From NCBI RefSeq assembly GCF_900187295.1, contig NZ_LT906473.1:992001-1056000 (forward strand): a stretch of 64,000 bases of DNA, written 5' to 3'. The position numbers and the translations under genes were made by a program. Below are positions 45,959-56,955 of the stretch, piece after piece (position 1 is the stretch's first letter; every line of letters begins with the position of its first letter). The stretch is from Corynebacterium cystitidis. Lineage in GTDB: Bacteria; Actinomycetota; Actinomycetes; Mycobacteriales; Mycobacteriaceae. The notes under the pieces were generated by a model. It saw nothing but the letters and a program-made list of their open reading frames with translations. It searched no databases and was not told the DNA's origin.

Positions 45959-47302
45959 ATGAACGTGACGACGAATAACTATCCCGCTACTGGCCCCCTG
46001 GCACCCGTGCCGGAACAACCGCTGGTGATTTCTCATGTGCGGACGTACGGCGAGGGCGACCCGATTACTGTCGTTGTCGAAGATGGGACGATCACGCAAT
46101 TGGGTGCGGAGGTGACTGCACCACAGGGCGCGCGTGAGATTGATGGCGGTGGTAATGTTTTGCTGCCCGGGCTGGTGGACATGCATGTTCACTTGCGTGA
46201 GCCTGGACGGGAAGACACAGAGACCCTGGCTACTGGTTCGAATGCCGCGGCGAAGGGCGGTTTCACCGCTGTTTTTACGATGGCGAACACGAATCCAGTG
46301 ATGGATCAGCCCATTATTGCAGAGTCGGTGTGGTTGAAATCGCAGGCTTATGGAAAGTGCGATGTGCACCCGGTTGGTTCGATTACCCAGGGCTTGGAGG
46401 GTAAACAGCTGACTGAGTTTGGTATGTTGGCGCGGTCTGATGCGAAGGTGCGCATGTTTTCCGACGATGGGCGGTGTGTCAATGATCCGCTGATCATGCG
46501 TCGCGCTGTCGAATATGCGAAAGGCCTTGACGTGTTGCTGGCTCAGCACGCTGAGGATCACCGGTTAACAGATGGGGCAGTAGCCCACGAGGGGGCTGAA
46601 GCGGCACGGCTTGGTCTGCGCGGCTGGCCTCGTGTTGCTGAGGAGGCTGTGGTGGCCCGCGATACCATCATGAGCTGTGATTACGGTGGCCGCGTGCATA
46701 TTTGTCACGCATCGACGGAAGGGACTGTGGACATGGTGCGCCTGGCGAAGCAGCGTGGCGCGCAGGTCACCGCTGAAGTCACGCCGCACCACCTGTTGCT
46801 TACCGACGAGTTCTTGCGTACCTACGACGGGCGCTACCGTGTGAACCCGCCGCTGCGCGAGGCGAAGGATGCCGAAGCGCTGAAAAAGGCGTTGCTCGAC
46901 GGCACCATTGATTGCGTGGCTACTGATCATGCCCCGCACGGCTCTGAGGAGAAATGCGTGGAGTTCGAACACGCTAAGCCCGGCATGCTGGGGTTGGAGA
47001 CGTCACTGGCGATCGTCGTCAAGATCTTTGTTGAATCTGGCTTGGCGGACTGGCGTTTCGTGGCCAGGGTGATGAGTGAGAAGCCTGCCGAGATTACGCG
47101 CCTGCCGGGACACGGTCGCCCGATTGCTGTGGGTGAGCCTGCAAATCTCACGATTGTGAACCCGGAGGATCCTTGGACGGTTGCCGGCGAGGAGTTGGAA
47201 TCTAAGGCGGAGAACACTCCTTATGAGTCCATGGAATTTAATGCTCGTGTGACGCATACAGTGCTCCGAGGCAGGGTCACATTTGGCCCCGGGGTCGCGT
47301 GA
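45959..47302 (+). CDS. pyrC: Dihydroorotase
   Basis: A 447-aa type I dihydroorotase of the amidohydrolase superfamily that cyclises carbamoyl aspartate. Metal ligands are in [10 protein letters not shown] and in [11 protein letters not shown], with the catalytic Asp in [25 protein letters not shown] is the substrate-binding segment. It begins 5 bp after pyrB, with a ribosome-binding site (AGGAGA) overlapping the pyrB stop. A 92-bp gap containing a promoter-like hexamer follows before carA. Confidence 0.94.
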   Translation: MNVTTNNYPATGPLAPVPEQPLVISHVRTYGEGDPITVVVEDGTITQLGAEVTAPQGAREIDGGGNVLLPGLVDMHVHLREPGREDTETLATGSNAAAKGGFTAVFTMANTNPVMDQPIIAESVWLKSQAYGKCDVHPVGSITQGLEGKQLTEFGMLARSDAKVRMFSDDGRCVNDPLIMRRAVEYAKGLDVLLAQHAEDHRLTDGAVAHEGAEAARLGLRGWPRVAEEAVVARDTIMSCDYGGRVHICHASTEGTVDMVRLAKQRGAQVTAEVTPHHLLLTDEFLRTYDGRYRVNPPLREAKDAEALKKALLDGTIDCVATDHAPHGSEEKCVEFEHAKPGMLGLETSLAIVVKIFVESGLADWRFVARVMSEKPAEITRLPGHGRPIAVGEPANLTIVNPEDPWTVAGEELESKAENTPYESMEFNARVTHTVLRGRVTFGPGVA

Positions 47303-47350
47303 GTTGCAGCGGATTACCCAAGGGATTCCGCATGATCAGTTTCAGAAGCA

Positions 47351-47356
47351 TAGAAT
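47351..47356 (+). promoter_or_regulatory. Putative internal promoter -10 (TAGAAT) before carA
   Basis: TAGAAT sits in the 92-bp gap between pyrC and carA, 8 nt before ATG 47365 and 38 nt before GTG 47395. It could start a separate carAB-pyrF message. Confidence 0.45.
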
Positions 47357-47394
47357 ACGAACCAATGAATAATTTACAGCGCGAAAGGTCTGAC

Positions 47395-48540
47395 GTGACT
47401 GACACCCGCATACCCGCCGTCCTCGTTCTCGGAGACGGCACCATCTTTGAAGGTACTGGCTTCGGCGCAACGGGCTCAACGCTCGGAGAGGCAGTGTTCA
47501 CCACCGCCATGACCGGGTACCAAGAATCTATGACTGACCCGTCTTTTCACCACCAGATCTTGGTGATGACGGCACCACAGATCGGAAACACCGGCTGGAA
47601 CGATGAAGATAACGAATCCCGTGACGGAAAGATCTGGGTTGCCGGACTGGTCGTCCGTGACCTGGCTAAACGCGTAAGCAACTGGCGCGCACAGCGCTCG
47701 CTTCACGAGGAAATGCTGGCCCAAAATATCATCGGCATTCAGGGGGTGGACACGCGCACCTTGGTGCGACACATTCGCAAGAATGGCTCCATCGCAGCGG
47801 GTATCTTCTCTGGTGAGGAAGCACTGGAGGATCCACAGGTGCTCGTCGACAAGGTCAATGCGCAACCATCTATGGCTGGCGCAGATCTCACCGCTGAGGT
47901 GACCACGACCCAGCCGTACACCATCCCTGCCGAGGGGCAAACCAGATACACGGTGGTTGCCTACGATATGGGGATCAAATCCGCAACGCCGGCGCAGTTC
48001 GCGGCCCGTGGGATTGAAACCATCGTGGTGCCAGCGAACACTCCGGTCGATGAAATCAAGCATTACGGTGCTGACGGCGTGTTCATTTCCAACGGGCCTG
48101 GCGACCCAGCTACTGCCGACGAGATGGTAGAAATCACCAAACAACTCATCAGTGACGGCGTGCCACTGTTTGGTATCTGTTTCGGTAATCAAATCTTGGG
48201 GCGGGCCCTGGGGCTTTCCACTTATAAGATGAAGTTTGGCCACCGTGGCATCAACGTGCCGGTGAAGAATCACGTCACCGGAAAGATCGATATCACTTCC
48301 CAGAATCACGGCTTCGCACTCGAAGGCGAGGCGGGCCAGAGATTCGACACAGAGTTTGGGCCGGCCCTGATTACCCACACGTGTCTCAACGACGGCACCG
48401 TCGAAGGCGTGGCGCTGGAAAGTGGGCGCGCGTACTCGGTGCAGTATCACCCAGAATCAGCAGCTGGCCCACACGACGCTAACCCGTTGTTCGATCAATT
48501 CATCTCCTTGATGGACCAGTACTCGCCGAATAAGAATTAA
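47395..48540 (+). CDS. carA: Carbamoyl-phosphate synthase small subunit
   Basis: A 381-aa glutaminase subunit that feeds ammonia to CarB. The N-terminal domain has LVLGDGTIFEGTGFGATG and QIGNTGWNDEDNES; the class I amidotransferase domain has the nucleophile in LFGICFGNQILGRAL and the His/Glu in VQYHPESAAGPHD. GTG 47395 is preferred because GAAAGG is 6 nt upstream and the family homology begins soon after. ATG 47365 (adding 10 residues) is possible as a leaderless start behind TAGAAT. carB follows after 22 bp. Confidence 0.93.
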   Translation: MTDTRIPAVLVLGDGTIFEGTGFGATGSTLGEAVFTTAMTGYQESMTDPSFHHQILVMTAPQIGNTGWNDEDNESRDGKIWVAGLVVRDLAKRVSNWRAQRSLHEEMLAQNIIGIQGVDTRTLVRHIRKNGSIAAGIFSGEEALEDPQVLVDKVNAQPSMAGADLTAEVTTTQPYTIPAEGQTRYTVVAYDMGIKSATPAQFAARGIETIVVPANTPVDEIKHYGADGVFISNGPGDPATADEMVEITKQLISDGVPLFGICFGNQILGRALGLSTYKMKFGHRGINVPVKNHVTGKIDITSQNHGFALEGEAGQRFDTEFGPALITHTCLNDGTVEGVALESGRAYSVQYHPESAAGPHDANPLFDQFISLMDQYSPNKN

Positions 48541-48562
48541 CCAGGAAGGAACCTGAACAACT

Positions 48563-51500
48563 ATGCCTAAGCGCTCTGATATAAACCACGTCCTGGTTAT
48601 CGGCTCCGGCCCGATTGTCATCGGCCAGGCCTGCGAGTTTGACTACTCCGGTACCCAGGCCTGTCGCGTTCTTAAAGAAGAAGGCTTGCGCGTCACCCTG
48701 ATTAACTCCAACCCGGCCACCATCATGACCGACCCGGAGTTTGCAGACCACACCTATGTTGAGCCAATCGAGCCGGCCTATATCGATATGATTCTTAAAA
48801 AAGAAGCGGCGCAGGGCCACAAGGTCGACGCGATCCTCGCAACGTTGGGTGGCCAAACCGCCTTGAACGCCGCGATCCAGATGGACCGGATGGGCCTGTT
48901 GGACAAGCACGGTGTCGAATTGATCGGTGCGGACATTGAGGCGATCGAACGTGGCGAAGACCGCCAGAAGTTTAAGGACATCGTCGAAAAGATCGGTGGT
49001 GAATCCGCCCGGTCGCGTGTGTGCTACAACATGGATGAGGTCCACGAAACGGTTGCAGAGCTGGGCCTGCCTGTCGTCGTTCGCCCCTCGTTCACCATGG
49101 GCGGGTTGGGCTCTGGCCTGGCGTTTTCTATGGAAGACTTGGAGCGCATCGCAGGTGGTGGCCTTGAAGCCTCGCCGGAAGCGAATGTGCTGATTGAGGA
49201 ATCCATCTTGGGTTGGAAAGAGTTCGAACTTGAACTGATGCGCGACGGTGACGACAACGTGGTGGTCATCGCCTCGATCGAAAATGTTGACGCACTTGGT
49301 GTGCACACCGGTGACTCTGTCACTGTCGCACCAGCTTTGACCCTGACTGACCGCGAATTCCAGACCATGCGTGACCAAGGTATTGCGATTATCCGCGAGG
49401 TCGGGGTGGATACTGGTGGCTGCAATATCCAGTTCGCTGTTAATCCGAGGGATGGGCGCATCATCACCATCGAGATGAATCCGCGTGTATCGCGCTCGTC
49501 GGCACTAGCGTCCAAGGCGACTGGCTTCCCAATCGCGAAGATCGCCTCCAAGCTGGCCATCGGCTACACATTGGACGAGATTACCAACGACATCACCGGT
49601 GAAACACCTGCGGCGTTTGAACCAACGCTGGACTATGTCATTGTGAAGGCTCCGCGTTTCGCTTTTGAAAAGTTCGTCGGCTCCGATGACACACTTGGCA
49701 CCTCCATGAAGGCTGTGGGTGAGTCGATGGGCATTGGCCGCAACTACATCCAAGGCCTCAACAAGGTTCTGCGCTCCCTGGAAACCAAGCCAGCAGGATT
49801 CTGGACACAGCCCGACGAGTATTTCGCGGGCGACCGCGCCACCGATGTCGACGCCGTGCTTGAGGATCTCAAGCGTCCTACCGATGGCCGCATGTATGAC
49901 GTGGAACTAGCCATGCGTCTTGGCGCCACTATTGAGCAGATTTACGAAGCCTCCGGCATCGACCCATGGTTTTTGGCAGAGCTGCGGGCACTTGTTGATT
50001 TCCGCGAGAAGCTCATGAAAGCACCCGTGCTTGGAGAAGAATTACTCCGCGAGGCTAAAGTCTTTGGGCTTTCCGACGCCCAGATCGCAGCGCTGCGACC
50101 AGAACTTGCTGGTGAAGAAGGTGTCCGGTCGCTGCGCTGGTCGCTGGGGATTCGTCCGGTGTTCAAAACGGTTGACACGTGTGCCGGAGAATTCGAGGCG
50201 AAAACGCCGTACTACTATTCGGCCTACGAGAATTCCCCGCTGGCGGAATCTGAGGTGTTTCCCACCCAAAACGATGCCAATGGCAAGGGCAAGGGCAAGG
50301 TCATCATCCTCGGCTCCGGGCCTAACCGCATCGGTCAAGGCATTGAGTTTGACTACTCATGTGTCCACGCGGCGCTCGAGCTGTCGGAGAAGGGGTATGA
50401 GACGGTCATGATAAATAACAACCCGGAGACCGTATCCACCGACTACGACACAGCTGATCGCCTGTACTTCGAACCGCTGACGTTCGAAGACGTCATGGAG
50501 GTCTACCACGCGGAAAGCCAGTCCGGCCCCGTTGCTGGTGTCATCGTCCAGCTCGGCGGCCAGACCCCATTGGGCTTGGCGCAGCGTCTAGCAGATGCAG
50601 GTGTGCCGATCGTCGGCACGAGCCCAGAGGCGATCGATTTGGCCGAGGACCGCGGCGAATTTGGCAAGGTTCTAGCCGAAGCGAATCTGCCCGCACCAGC
50701 ATTTGGGACGGCTACTTCCTTTGAGGAGGCGAAGAATGTCGCAGCGGATATCGGTTATCCGGTTCTCGTCCGCCCATCGTACGTGTTGGGTGGGCGCGGA
50801 ATGGAGATCGTTTACGACCAAGAATCGCTCGAGGATTACATCAACCGTGCTACTGAACTGTCTCCTGACCACCCGGTGCTTGTCGATAGGTTTTTAGATT
50901 CTGCGATCGAGATTGATGTTGACGCCCTGTGCGACGGTGAGAACGTCTACCTGGGCGGCGTTATGGAGCACATTGAGGAAGCTGGCGTGCACTCCGGCGA
51001 CTCGGCGTGTGCGCTGCCTCCCATGACCTTAGGCCCCGAGGATATTGAGAAAGTGCGCAGGTCCACTGAGGCATTGGCGCACGGGATTGATGTCAAAGGG
51101 CTGATGAACGTGCAGTTCGCTCTCAAGGACGACATTCTTTACGTGATTGAGGCCAACCCCCGTGCGTCGCGGACGGTGCCATTTTCGTCGAAAGCGACCG
51201 GCGTGCACCTGGCGAAGGCCGCGGCGCGTGTGATGATGGGTGCCACGATCCCTGAGCTTATCGACGAGGGCCTCCTGCCGGACTCCTATGACGGGGGTAC
51301 TCTGCCGCTGGATCATCCGATTGCCGTGAAGGAGGCGGTGCTGCCGTTTACGCGTTTCCGCCGCGCAGATGGGACGATGCTCGACACCATCCTGGGCCCG
51401 GAGATGAAGTCCACCGGCGAGGTCATGGGCTTGGCCGAGAATTTCGGTGTGGCCTACGCCAAGGCGGAGGCAGCAGCCTTCGGCGAATTGCCCACTGCTG

Positions 51501-51931
51501 GCAGCGTGTTTGTCTCTGTGGCCAACCGGGATAAGCGCACTTTGATCTTCCCGATTCAGCGCCTGGCGACCATGGGATTTAAGATCTTGTCAACATCGGG
51601 CACGGCGCAGATGCTTAAGCGTAACGGTATTGAGTGTGAGGTGGTGCTCAAGGCTTCCGAGGTGCGCGAGGGTGCTGAGGGCAAGTCCATTGTCGAGCGC
51701 ATTAAGGACGGCGAGATTGACATGATTTTGAACACCCCTGCGGGGTCGTCGGGTGCGCGTAACGACGGCTACGAGATTCGCGCTGCTGCGGTGTCCAGTG
51801 ACGTGCCTTTGATGACTACTGTGCAGGGTGTGACCGCCGCAGTGCAGGGGATCGAGGCGATTAAAGCGAACGAGGTTACCGTGCAGTCACTGCAGGAGCT
51901 GGATCACTCACCCCAGGGTGGTCTGCGATGA
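48563..51931 (+). CDS. carB: Carbamoyl-phosphate synthase large subunit
   Basis: A 1122-aa enzyme supplying carbamoyl phosphate for pyrimidines and arginine. The two homologous ATP-grasp halves are clear: first [17 protein letters not shown] and the segment [17 protein letters not shown]; second [16 protein letters not shown] and [17 protein letters not shown]. The C-terminal MGS-like regulatory domain starts near residue 965 ([16 protein letters not shown]), where UMP or other effectors usually bind. A KGKGK stretch lies in the linker between the halves. ATG 48563 follows AGGAAGGAAC. It overlaps pyrF by 4 bp. Confidence 0.97.
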   Translation: MPKRSDINHVLVIGSGPIVIGQACEFDYSGTQACRVLKEEGLRVTLINSNPATIMTDPEFADHTYVEPIEPAYIDMILKKEAAQGHKVDAILATLGGQTALNAAIQMDRMGLLDKHGVELIGADIEAIERGEDRQKFKDIVEKIGGESARSRVCYNMDEVHETVAELGLPVVVRPSFTMGGLGSGLAFSMEDLERIAGGGLEASPEANVLIEESILGWKEFELELMRDGDDNVVVIASIENVDALGVHTGDSVTVAPALTLTDREFQTMRDQGIAIIREVGVDTGGCNIQFAVNPRDGRIITIEMNPRVSRSSALASKATGFPIAKIASKLAIGYTLDEITNDITGETPAAFEPTLDYVIVKAPRFAFEKFVGSDDTLGTSMKAVGESMGIGRNYIQGLNKVLRSLETKPAGFWTQPDEYFAGDRATDVDAVLEDLKRPTDGRMYDVELAMRLGATIEQIYEASGIDPWFLAELRALVDFREKLMKAPVLGEELLREAKVFGLSDAQIAALRPELAGEEGVRSLRWSLGIRPVFKTVDTCAGEFEAKTPYYYSAYENSPLAESEVFPTQNDANGKGKGKVIILGSGPNRIGQGIEFDYSCVHAALELSEKGYETVMINNNPETVSTDYDTADRLYFEPLTFEDVMEVYHAESQSGPVAGVIVQLGGQTPLGLAQRLADAGVPIVGTSPEAIDLAEDRGEFGKVLAEANLPAPAFGTATSFEEAKNVAADIGYPVLVRPSYVLGGRGMEIVYDQESLEDYINRATELSPDHPVLVDRFLDSAIEIDVDALCDGENVYLGGVMEHIEEAGVHSGDSACALPPMTLGPEDIEKVRRSTEALAHGIDVKGLMNVQFALKDDILYVIEANPRASRTVPFSSKATGVHLAKAAARVMMGATIPELIDEGLLPDSYDGGTLPLDHPIAVKEAVLPFTRFRRADGTMLDTILGPEMKSTGEVMGLAENFGVAYAKAEAAAFGELPTAGSVFVSVANRDKRTLIFPIQRLATMGFKILSTSGTAQMLKRNGIECEVVLKASEVREGAEGKSIVERIKDGEIDMILNTPAGSSGARNDGYEIRAAAVSSDVPLMTTVQGVTAAVQGIEAIKANEVTVQSLQELDHSPQGGLR

Positions 51932-52770
51932 CGACAGAAACCGGCGCTAGTGCAGGTTTTGGCGATCGGCTTGTGGCTGCTGGCAGCGACCACGGACGGC
52001 TTTGTGTGGGGATTGACCCACATGCTTCCTTGCTGCGTGATTGGGGCCTGGGTGACACTGTGTCAGGGTTGAGTGAATTCTCGGCTCGCTGTGTTGAAGC
52101 TTTCGCTGGGCATGTCGCTTTAGTCAAGCCGCAGGTGGCGTTTTTTGAACGGTTCGGGGCCGCAGGGTATGGCGTGCTAGAACAGACGATCCAGGCACTT
52201 CGTGGCGCGGGCACACTAGTGGTTGCTGATGCAAAGCGCGGAGATATTGGTTCGACCATGGACGGCTACGCTGATGCATGGGTAGGCCAGAGTCCGCTGC
52301 AGTCCGACGCTGTGACTGTGTCTCCTTATCTTGGTGTAGGGGCCCTAGCTCCTGCAATTGAGCGAGGCGGTGTATTTGTCTTGGCCGCGACATCAAATCC
52401 TGAGGCAGTGGCTTTCCAGACTCAGCGCCTTGCGGACGGACGAACGGTTGCTCAGTTCATGGTGGATGAGTGCGCTGCCCTCAATGCCACAAAAGGAAGT
52501 TCGGTGGGCTCTGTTGGCGTGGTTGTTGGGGCGACACTGCAGCAACCACCCTGTCTTGATCACCTCAATGGCCCTGTGTTAATGCCTGGTGTTGGCGCTC
52601 AAGGAGGCACGGCCGAGGACGTTGAACGCATTGCGGGACGAAACGCTCACCTTGTGTTCCCTAGTGTTTCGCGCTCGGTTTTGGGCGCCGGACCAGACGT
52701 AAATGAGCTGCGGAAACAGGCGATCTACCTGGCAAAACACTACTATTCGCATGCCAAGGGTTCCCTTTGA
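51928..52770 (+). CDS. pyrF: Orotidine 5'-phosphate decarboxylase (PyrF subfamily 2)
   Basis: A 280-aa TIM-barrel enzyme giving UMP. The catalytic array DxKxxD is in [33 protein letters not shown] and [10 protein letters not shown] are the other family segments. Its length and the DPH motif place it in the longer subfamily used by actinobacteria rather than the E. coli type. It overlaps carB by 4 bp (ATGA) and ends the operon. pyrD and pyrE are not in the window. Confidence 0.94.
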   Translation: MTTETGASAGFGDRLVAAGSDHGRLCVGIDPHASLLRDWGLGDTVSGLSEFSARCVEAFAGHVALVKPQVAFFERFGAAGYGVLEQTIQALRGAGTLVVADAKRGDIGSTMDGYADAWVGQSPLQSDAVTVSPYLGVGALAPAIERGGVFVLAATSNPEAVAFQTQRLADGRTVAQFMVDECAALNATKGSSVGSVGVVVGATLQQPPCLDHLNGPVLMPGVGAQGGTAEDVERIAGRNAHLVFPSVSRSVLGAGPDVNELRKQAIYLAKHYYSHAKGSL

Positions 52771-52783
52771 TAAAAGGCCTGGT

Positions 52784-52860
52784 AGTTTAGTACCGGCAAC
52801 GCGGTGACGTGGAGAAACGCCGGATCAGTTATCGTGTTTGTCGGGGCCCGGTGCTAAACT
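52784..52860 (+). other. Imperfect inverted repeat between pyrF and mihF
   Basis: AGTTTAGTACCGGC (52784-52797) is complementary to 12 of 14 bases of CCCGGTGCTAAACT (52847-52860), with about 50 bp between. It could fold into a long hairpin or be two operator half-sites. The rest of the 206-bp gap holds TATCAT (52899-52904), a possible -10 for mihF. Confidence 0.4.
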
Positions 52861-52976
52861 GGGCCGAAGTCAGTGAGTAACACGGATGGAATTTCGGTTA
52901 TCATCTGTCTATCACCAGGGTGCGAAGGTGCTCTGGAAAGAATAATTTTACTACTACGAAAGTATGGAGGAACCCC

Positions 52977-53300
52977 GTGGCCCTTCCCAAGTTGACTGAC
53001 GAGCAGCGCAAGGCAGCGCTCGAAAAGGCTGCTGAAGCACGCAAGAAGCGCGCAGAGCTGAAGGCATCCCTGAAGCGTGGCGACACCAACCTCAAGGAAG
53101 TCCTGGACAAGGCTCAGTCTGATGAGATCATCGGCAAGACCAAAGTCTCCGCACTTCTGGAAGCCCTCCCAAAGGTTGGTAAGGTTAAGGCCCGCGAGAT
53201 TATGGAAGAGCTCGAGATCGCGCAGACCCGTCGCCTGCGTGGCTTGGGTGAGCGTCAGCGCCGTGCTCTGCTGGAGCGCTTCGGCTTCTCCGAGGACTAA
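52977..53300 (+). CDS. mihF: Integration host factor, actinobacterial type (mIHF)
   Basis: A 107-aa basic nucleoid protein that bends DNA and affects chromosome organisation and transcription. It begins ALPKLTDEQRKAALEKAAEARKKRAELK and carries the helix-two-turn-helix region with KVSALLEALPKVGKVKAREIMEELEIAQTRRLRGLG, shown here in part only by its key run LPKVGKVKA. It is unrelated to E. coli IHF. GTG 52977 is placed by GGAGG 5 nt upstream and by the family start; an upstream in-frame start would cross that site. It precedes gmk and rpoZ in the usual order. Confidence 0.94.
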   Translation: MALPKLTDEQRKAALEKAAEARKKRAELKASLKRGDTNLKEVLDKAQSDEIIGKTKVSALLEALPKVGKVKAREIMEELEIAQTRRLRGLGERQRRALLERFGFSED

Positions 53301-53303
53301 TCT

Positions 53304-53903
53304 GTGTCCGTAGGCAACCCCAAGGGGCGCCTCGTCGTATTGGCGGGGCCGTCCGCCGTTGGGAAGTCGACGGTTGTGCACCGCCTTCGCGAAGAGCTTA
53401 AGGATTTGTACTTCTCTGTATCGATGACTACCCGTGCACCTCGCCCGGGTGAAGTTGATGGCCAAGACTATTTCTTTGTCACTCCTGAGGTCTTCCAGGA
53501 TCGTATTGACGCTGGCGAAATGCTGGAGTGGGCAGAGATCCATGGCGGTCTGCAACGTTCCGGTACACCAGCGAAGCCAGTGCGCGAGGCTCTCGCTTTG
53601 GGAAAGCCTGTCTTAGTCGAGGTAGACTTGGCGGGTGCCCGGGCTGTTAAAAAGATCATGCCAGAGGCGATTACGGTCTTTTTAGCACCCCCTTCGTGGG
53701 AGGTTCTCGTTGACCGTTTAACGGGCCGGGGTACTGAGACCCAGGACGTGATCGATCGGCGGTTGGAGACAGCGCGTGCCGAGCTTTCCGCACAGGATGA
53801 GTTCGATGACGTGGTTGTGAACGACAACGTCGATGCGGCAGTGGCAGAAATCAGTGCTATCCTGCGTGATGGCAATCGAAACGACCCAACAAAGAGCGAG
53901 TAG
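53304..53903 (+). CDS. gmk: Guanylate kinase
   Basis: A 199-aa P-loop kinase that converts GMP to GDP. Walker A is [13 protein letters not shown], the GMP-binding region has [22 protein letters not shown], and the lid follows [15 protein letters not shown] with [17 protein letters not shown]. Start GTG 53304 is 3 bp after mihF, with GAGGACT at the end of that gene as ribosome-binding site. rpoZ follows after 6 bp. Confidence 0.95.
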   Translation: MSVGNPKGRLVVLAGPSAVGKSTVVHRLREELKDLYFSVSMTTRAPRPGEVDGQDYFFVTPEVFQDRIDAGEMLEWAEIHGGLQRSGTPAKPVREALALGKPVLVEVDLAGARAVKKIMPEAITVFLAPPSWEVLVDRLTGRGTETQDVIDRRLETARAELSAQDEFDDVVVNDNVDAAVAEISAILRDGNRNDPTKSE

Positions 53904-53909
53904 GTACAA

Positions 53910-54203
53910 GTGAGCAACGTGACCAACGATCTGGGTGCGTCGGAAGACTTGGTGTACGACACACCGGAAGGTATTACCGCGCCACCCATCGACGAACTGT
54001 TGACCAAGGTGTCATCAAAGTACGCCCTGGTAATCTTCGCCGCGAAGCGCGCGCGCCAGATCAACAGCTACTACCAGGAGCACGATGAGGGCGTGTTCGA
54101 GTTTATCGGGCCGCTGGTGACTCCTGAGCAGGGAGAAAAGCCGTTGTCTATCGCATTGCGCGAAATTCAGGCAGGTCTTCTCGAACACGAGGAAGGCCAG
54201 TAA
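53910..54203 (+). CDS. rpoZ: RNA polymerase omega subunit
   Basis: A 97-aa subunit that helps assemble the beta-prime subunit. Conserved features are [31 protein letters not shown] and the [15 protein letters not shown] segment. The N-terminal 20 residues are a variable acidic arm. GTG 53910 is 6 bp after gmk. A terminator hairpin follows within 25 bp, ending the mihF-gmk-rpoZ unit. Confidence 0.93.
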   Translation: MSNVTNDLGASEDLVYDTPEGITAPPIDELLTKVSSKYALVIFAAKRARQINSYYQEHDEGVFEFIGPLVTPEQGEKPLSIALREIQAGLLEHEEGQ

Positions 54204-54227
54204 AGCTCACCTGATCTTTACTGCAAG

Positions 54228-54270
54228 CACCCATCGTCACCACTCGGTGAGGATGGGTGTGTGCCATTTT
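54228..54270 (+). terminator. Terminator after rpoZ
   Basis: CACCCATCGTCACC (54228-54241) pairs with GGTGAGGATGGGTG (54246-54259) with one mismatch and a 4-base loop. TTTT follows at 54267-54270. Confidence 0.8.
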
Positions 54271-54306
54271 CAGGCTGCGCTGGCTTTCATGACGGAGGGC
54301 GTCGAC

Positions 54307-54312
54307 TACAGT
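54307..54312 (+). promoter_or_regulatory. Putative -10 element (TACAGT) for coaBC
   Basis: TACAGT lies 71 bp before ATG 54384 and after the rpoZ terminator. The -35 region (CTTTCA at 17 bp) is a poor match. Confidence 0.35.
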
Positions 54313-54383
54313 CGGTGGCTAGAAGCAGGCCTGTCGATGGCCTTGATCGTGATTATCAGATCGAATGAACGGAGAGCAGGGCC

Positions 54384-55631
54384 ATGGCTGCGCGCACAAT
54401 CGTTGTCGGAGTGTCGGGCGGAATTGCCGCTTATAAGGCATGTATGTTGGTTCGGGACCTTAAGGAGCACGGCGATGATGTACGTGTTGTTCCCACTCCC
54501 AACGCCCTAAACTTTGTCGGTGCAGCGACTTTTGAGGCGCTTTCTGGCCACCCGGTTTCAACTACTGTATTTGATGCGGTGGATGAGGTGCAGCATGTGC
54601 GCGTGGGCCAGGAAGCGGACGCGGTGGTGATTGCTCCCGCCACAGCGGATGTGATCGCGCGCCTTGTTGCAGGGCGTGCCGACGACCTGCTCACTGCGAC
54701 TGTGTTGGTTGCAACATGTCCGATTATTGTGGCCCCAGCGATGCACACTGAGATGTGGAACAATCCGGCAACCCAAGCCAATGTGGCTGTTTTGCGCCAG
54801 CGAGGTGTCACTGTCTTGGAACCTGCGCATGGTCGGCTCACCGGTCACGATAGTGGTGCCGGCCGCATGTTGGAGCCGGGGCAGATCGCAGCGTTGTCGC
54901 GTGCGGTGCTTGATGGTGCGGATCTTACTCCAGATTGGCAGGGGAAGAAGGTCGTCGTGAGTGCTGGGGGCACTCAGGAAAATATTGACCCGGTGCGGTT
55001 CATCGGCAACCGCTCTTCGGGCAGACAGGGCTTTGCGCTTGCCGACGTTGCCGCTCACCGTGGTGCCGATGTAACGATCGTCGCCGGTGACACGGATGCT
55101 CTTGACGTTCCTGCGGGAGCTACGGTCGTTCGGGTCCGGTCTACTCGGGAGATGGAACAAGCTATGAACGAGGCTGCCACGGACGCGGACATTATTATCA
55201 TGGCCGCTGCAGTTGCGGATTTCCGTCCGGAAGCGGAGGCAGATTCGAAGTTGAAGAAGGGGAGTGTTCACGAGGAGGCGCTAAGCACAATACATCTTGT
55301 GGAGAACCCAGATATTTTGGCTGGTCTCGTGGAAAGGAGGGACCGGGGAGACCTGAAAGACGGTGTACGCATTGTAGGCTTTGCAGCAGAAACTGGTGAT
55401 GAGTCATCGTCCGGGCTGGATTATGGTCGGGCCAAACTCGCGAGGAAGGGTTGTGACTACCTGATGGTCAATGAGGTAACTGGTGGCAGGGTGTTCGGTG
55501 AGGCCACCAACCGTGGGTGGTTGTTGGGCCGCGACGGTACTGAGGTGACCATTCCGGATGCGTCGAAACATGTGGTCGCTGCTGCAATTCTGGCGCAGCT
55601 TGATGAGAAGCTTGATGAAAACTTGTTCTAA
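54384..55631 (+). CDS. coaBC: Bifunctional phosphopantothenoylcysteine decarboxylase/synthase
   Basis: A 415-aa two-domain enzyme for two steps of coenzyme A synthesis. The N-terminal flavoprotein CoaC domain has GVSGGIAAYKAC, the active-site His in EVQHVRVGQEAD and the PAMHTEMW motif with Cys in VATCPIIVAPAM just before. The C-terminal CoaB domain has VVSAGGTQENIDPVRFIGNRSSG and VADFRPE plus the Lys in SKLKKGS. ATG 54384 follows GGAGAGCAGG. The neighbours gmk-rpoZ and metK are conserved. Confidence 0.94.
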   Translation: MAARTIVVGVSGGIAAYKACMLVRDLKEHGDDVRVVPTPNALNFVGAATFEALSGHPVSTTVFDAVDEVQHVRVGQEADAVVIAPATADVIARLVAGRADDLLTATVLVATCPIIVAPAMHTEMWNNPATQANVAVLRQRGVTVLEPAHGRLTGHDSGAGRMLEPGQIAALSRAVLDGADLTPDWQGKKVVVSAGGTQENIDPVRFIGNRSSGRQGFALADVAAHRGADVTIVAGDTDALDVPAGATVVRVRSTREMEQAMNEAATDADIIIMAAAVADFRPEAEADSKLKKGSVHEEALSTIHLVENPDILAGLVERRDRGDLKDGVRIVGFAAETGDESSSGLDYGRAKLARKGCDYLMVNEVTGGRVFGEATNRGWLLGRDGTEVTIPDASKHVVAAAILAQLDEKLDENLF

Positions 55632-55642
55632 TCATTGCCTGT

Positions 55643-55660
55643 TTAGACAGCTTGGTCTAA
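55643..55660 (+). promoter_or_regulatory. Predicted McbR operator upstream of metK
   Basis: TTAGAC-AGCTTG-GTCTAA, a perfect 6-bp inverted repeat. Positions 55644-55659 match exactly TAGAC-N6-GTCTA, the site bound by McbR, the repressor of methionine and cysteine genes in C. glutamicum, of which metK is a known target. A possible -10 (CATAAT, 55699-55704) lies downstream. Confidence 0.8.
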
Positions 55661-55734
55661 ATTGGTTGGAGACCCGACGCGTTGTTCGCGTGGGTGTTCA
55701 TAATTTTGATTAGAGAAAAGGAAACCGCATTATC

Positions 55735-56955
55735 GTGTCTTCTTCTGATAAGTTTTATCGCCTCTTCACCAGTGAATCGGTGACTGAGGGCCACCCTGAC
55801 AAAATCTGTGATGCGATCTCGGACACGGTGCTCGACGATATGCTGCGCCAGGATCCTGCAAGCCGGGTAGCAGTAGAGACACTAGTGACTACGGGCATGG
55901 TGCATGTGGTTGGGGAGGTGTCCACGAAAGCTTACTCGAATATTGCGCAGCTGGTGCGCGACAAGTTGGTTGAGATCGGATTCACCTCCTCCGATGTCGG
56001 CTTTGACGGGCAGACCTGTGGGGTTGCTATCTCGATTGGTGAGCAATCGAAGGAGATCGCCGATGGTGTGACAAACTCGCAGGAGGTCCGTGAGCAAAAG
56101 TCCACCGTGGCTGATGACCAGGCTGGTGCAGGTGACCAGGGCTTGATGTTTGGTTACGCAACCAACGAGACTGCGGAGTTCATGCCACTGCCCATTTCCA
56201 CGGCGCACCGTTTGGCGCGGCGCCTCACCCAGGTGCGCAAGGAGGGCGTCGTCGATGGGCTGCGTCCTGACGGCAAGACTCAGGTCACCTTCGCCTACGA
56301 CGGTGACGAGCCCGTGTATTTGGATACAGTGGTGATCTCGACTCAGCATGATCCGGACTTCACCGGCAAGGAGCTCGCGGTAGCGATGCGCGAACATGTT
56401 GTGGACTGGGTTGTCAAGGACGCGGGCCTGGAACAGTTCGTTACTGATGATCTGAAGCTGTTGATCAACCCATCTGGTTCGTTCGTTGTTGGTGGACCCA
56501 TGGGCGATGCTGGTTTAACTGGCCGTAAAATCATCGTCGATACCTATGGTGGTATGGCCCGCCACGGTGGCGGCGCGTTCTCCGGCAAGGACCCATCGAA
56601 GGTGGACCGTTCTGGCGCCTACGCCATGCGCTGGGTGGCGAAGAATATCGTCGCAGCTGGCCTGGCCGACCGTGCTGAGGTACAGATTGCTTATGCGATT
56701 GGGCGGGCAGCACCTGTCGGCCTTTACGTTGAGACATTCGGAACCGCTAAGGATGGACTGACTGATGCAGATATCCAGCAAGCGGTGGAGAAAGTCTTCG
56801 ACCTGCGTCCGACTGCGATCATCCGCGAGCTAGATTTGCTGCGACCTATTTATGCGCAGACCGCGGCGTACGGCCACTTTGGGCGCACGGACATTGATCG
56901 GCCTTGGGAGTGGCTCAACAAGGTCGACGACCTGAAAGCTGCCATTAACGGCTAG
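55735..56955 (+). CDS. metK: S-adenosylmethionine synthetase
   Basis: A 406-aa enzyme making S-adenosylmethionine from methionine and ATP. Signatures: [20 protein letters not shown] at the N-terminus, [18 protein letters not shown] (the hexapeptide-like ATP motif region), [21 protein letters not shown] and [19 protein letters not shown] 55735 follows GAGAAAAGGAAA. A McbR-type operator lies 75 bp upstream, so it is probably derepressed when S-adenosylhomocysteine accumulates. The stop TAG is part of the priA -10 hexamer. Confidence 0.96.
   Translation: MSSSDKFYRLFTSESVTEGHPDKICDAISDTVLDDMLRQDPASRVAVETLVTTGMVHVVGEVSTKAYSNIAQLVRDKLVEIGFTSSDVGFDGQTCGVAISIGEQSKEIADGVTNSQEVREQKSTVADDQAGAGDQGLMFGYATNETAEFMPLPISTAHRLARRLTQVRKEGVVDGLRPDGKTQVTFAYDGDEPVYLDTVVISTQHDPDFTGKELAVAMREHVVDWVVKDAGLEQFVTDDLKLLINPSGSFVVGGPMGDAGLTGRKIIVDTYGGMARHGGGAFSGKDPSKVDRSGAYAMRWVAKNIVAAGLADRAEVQIAYAIGRAAPVGLYVETFGTAKDGLTDADIQQAVEKVFDLRPTAIIRELDLLRPIYAQTAAYGHFGRTDIDRPWEWLNKVDDLKAAING

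Noticed and set aside
47476..48450. 324-codon open frame antisense to carA
   Set aside because: It mirrors carA codon structure in the opposite strand; no ribosome-binding site, no recognisable motif, and carA is unmistakable.
48500..49378. 292-codon open frame antisense to carB
   Set aside because: A codon-bias shadow of carB with no family features.
50281..50300. Hexamer repeat GGCAAG x3 in carB
   Set aside because: Encodes a Gly-Lys linker between the two synthetase halves; ordinary low complexity.
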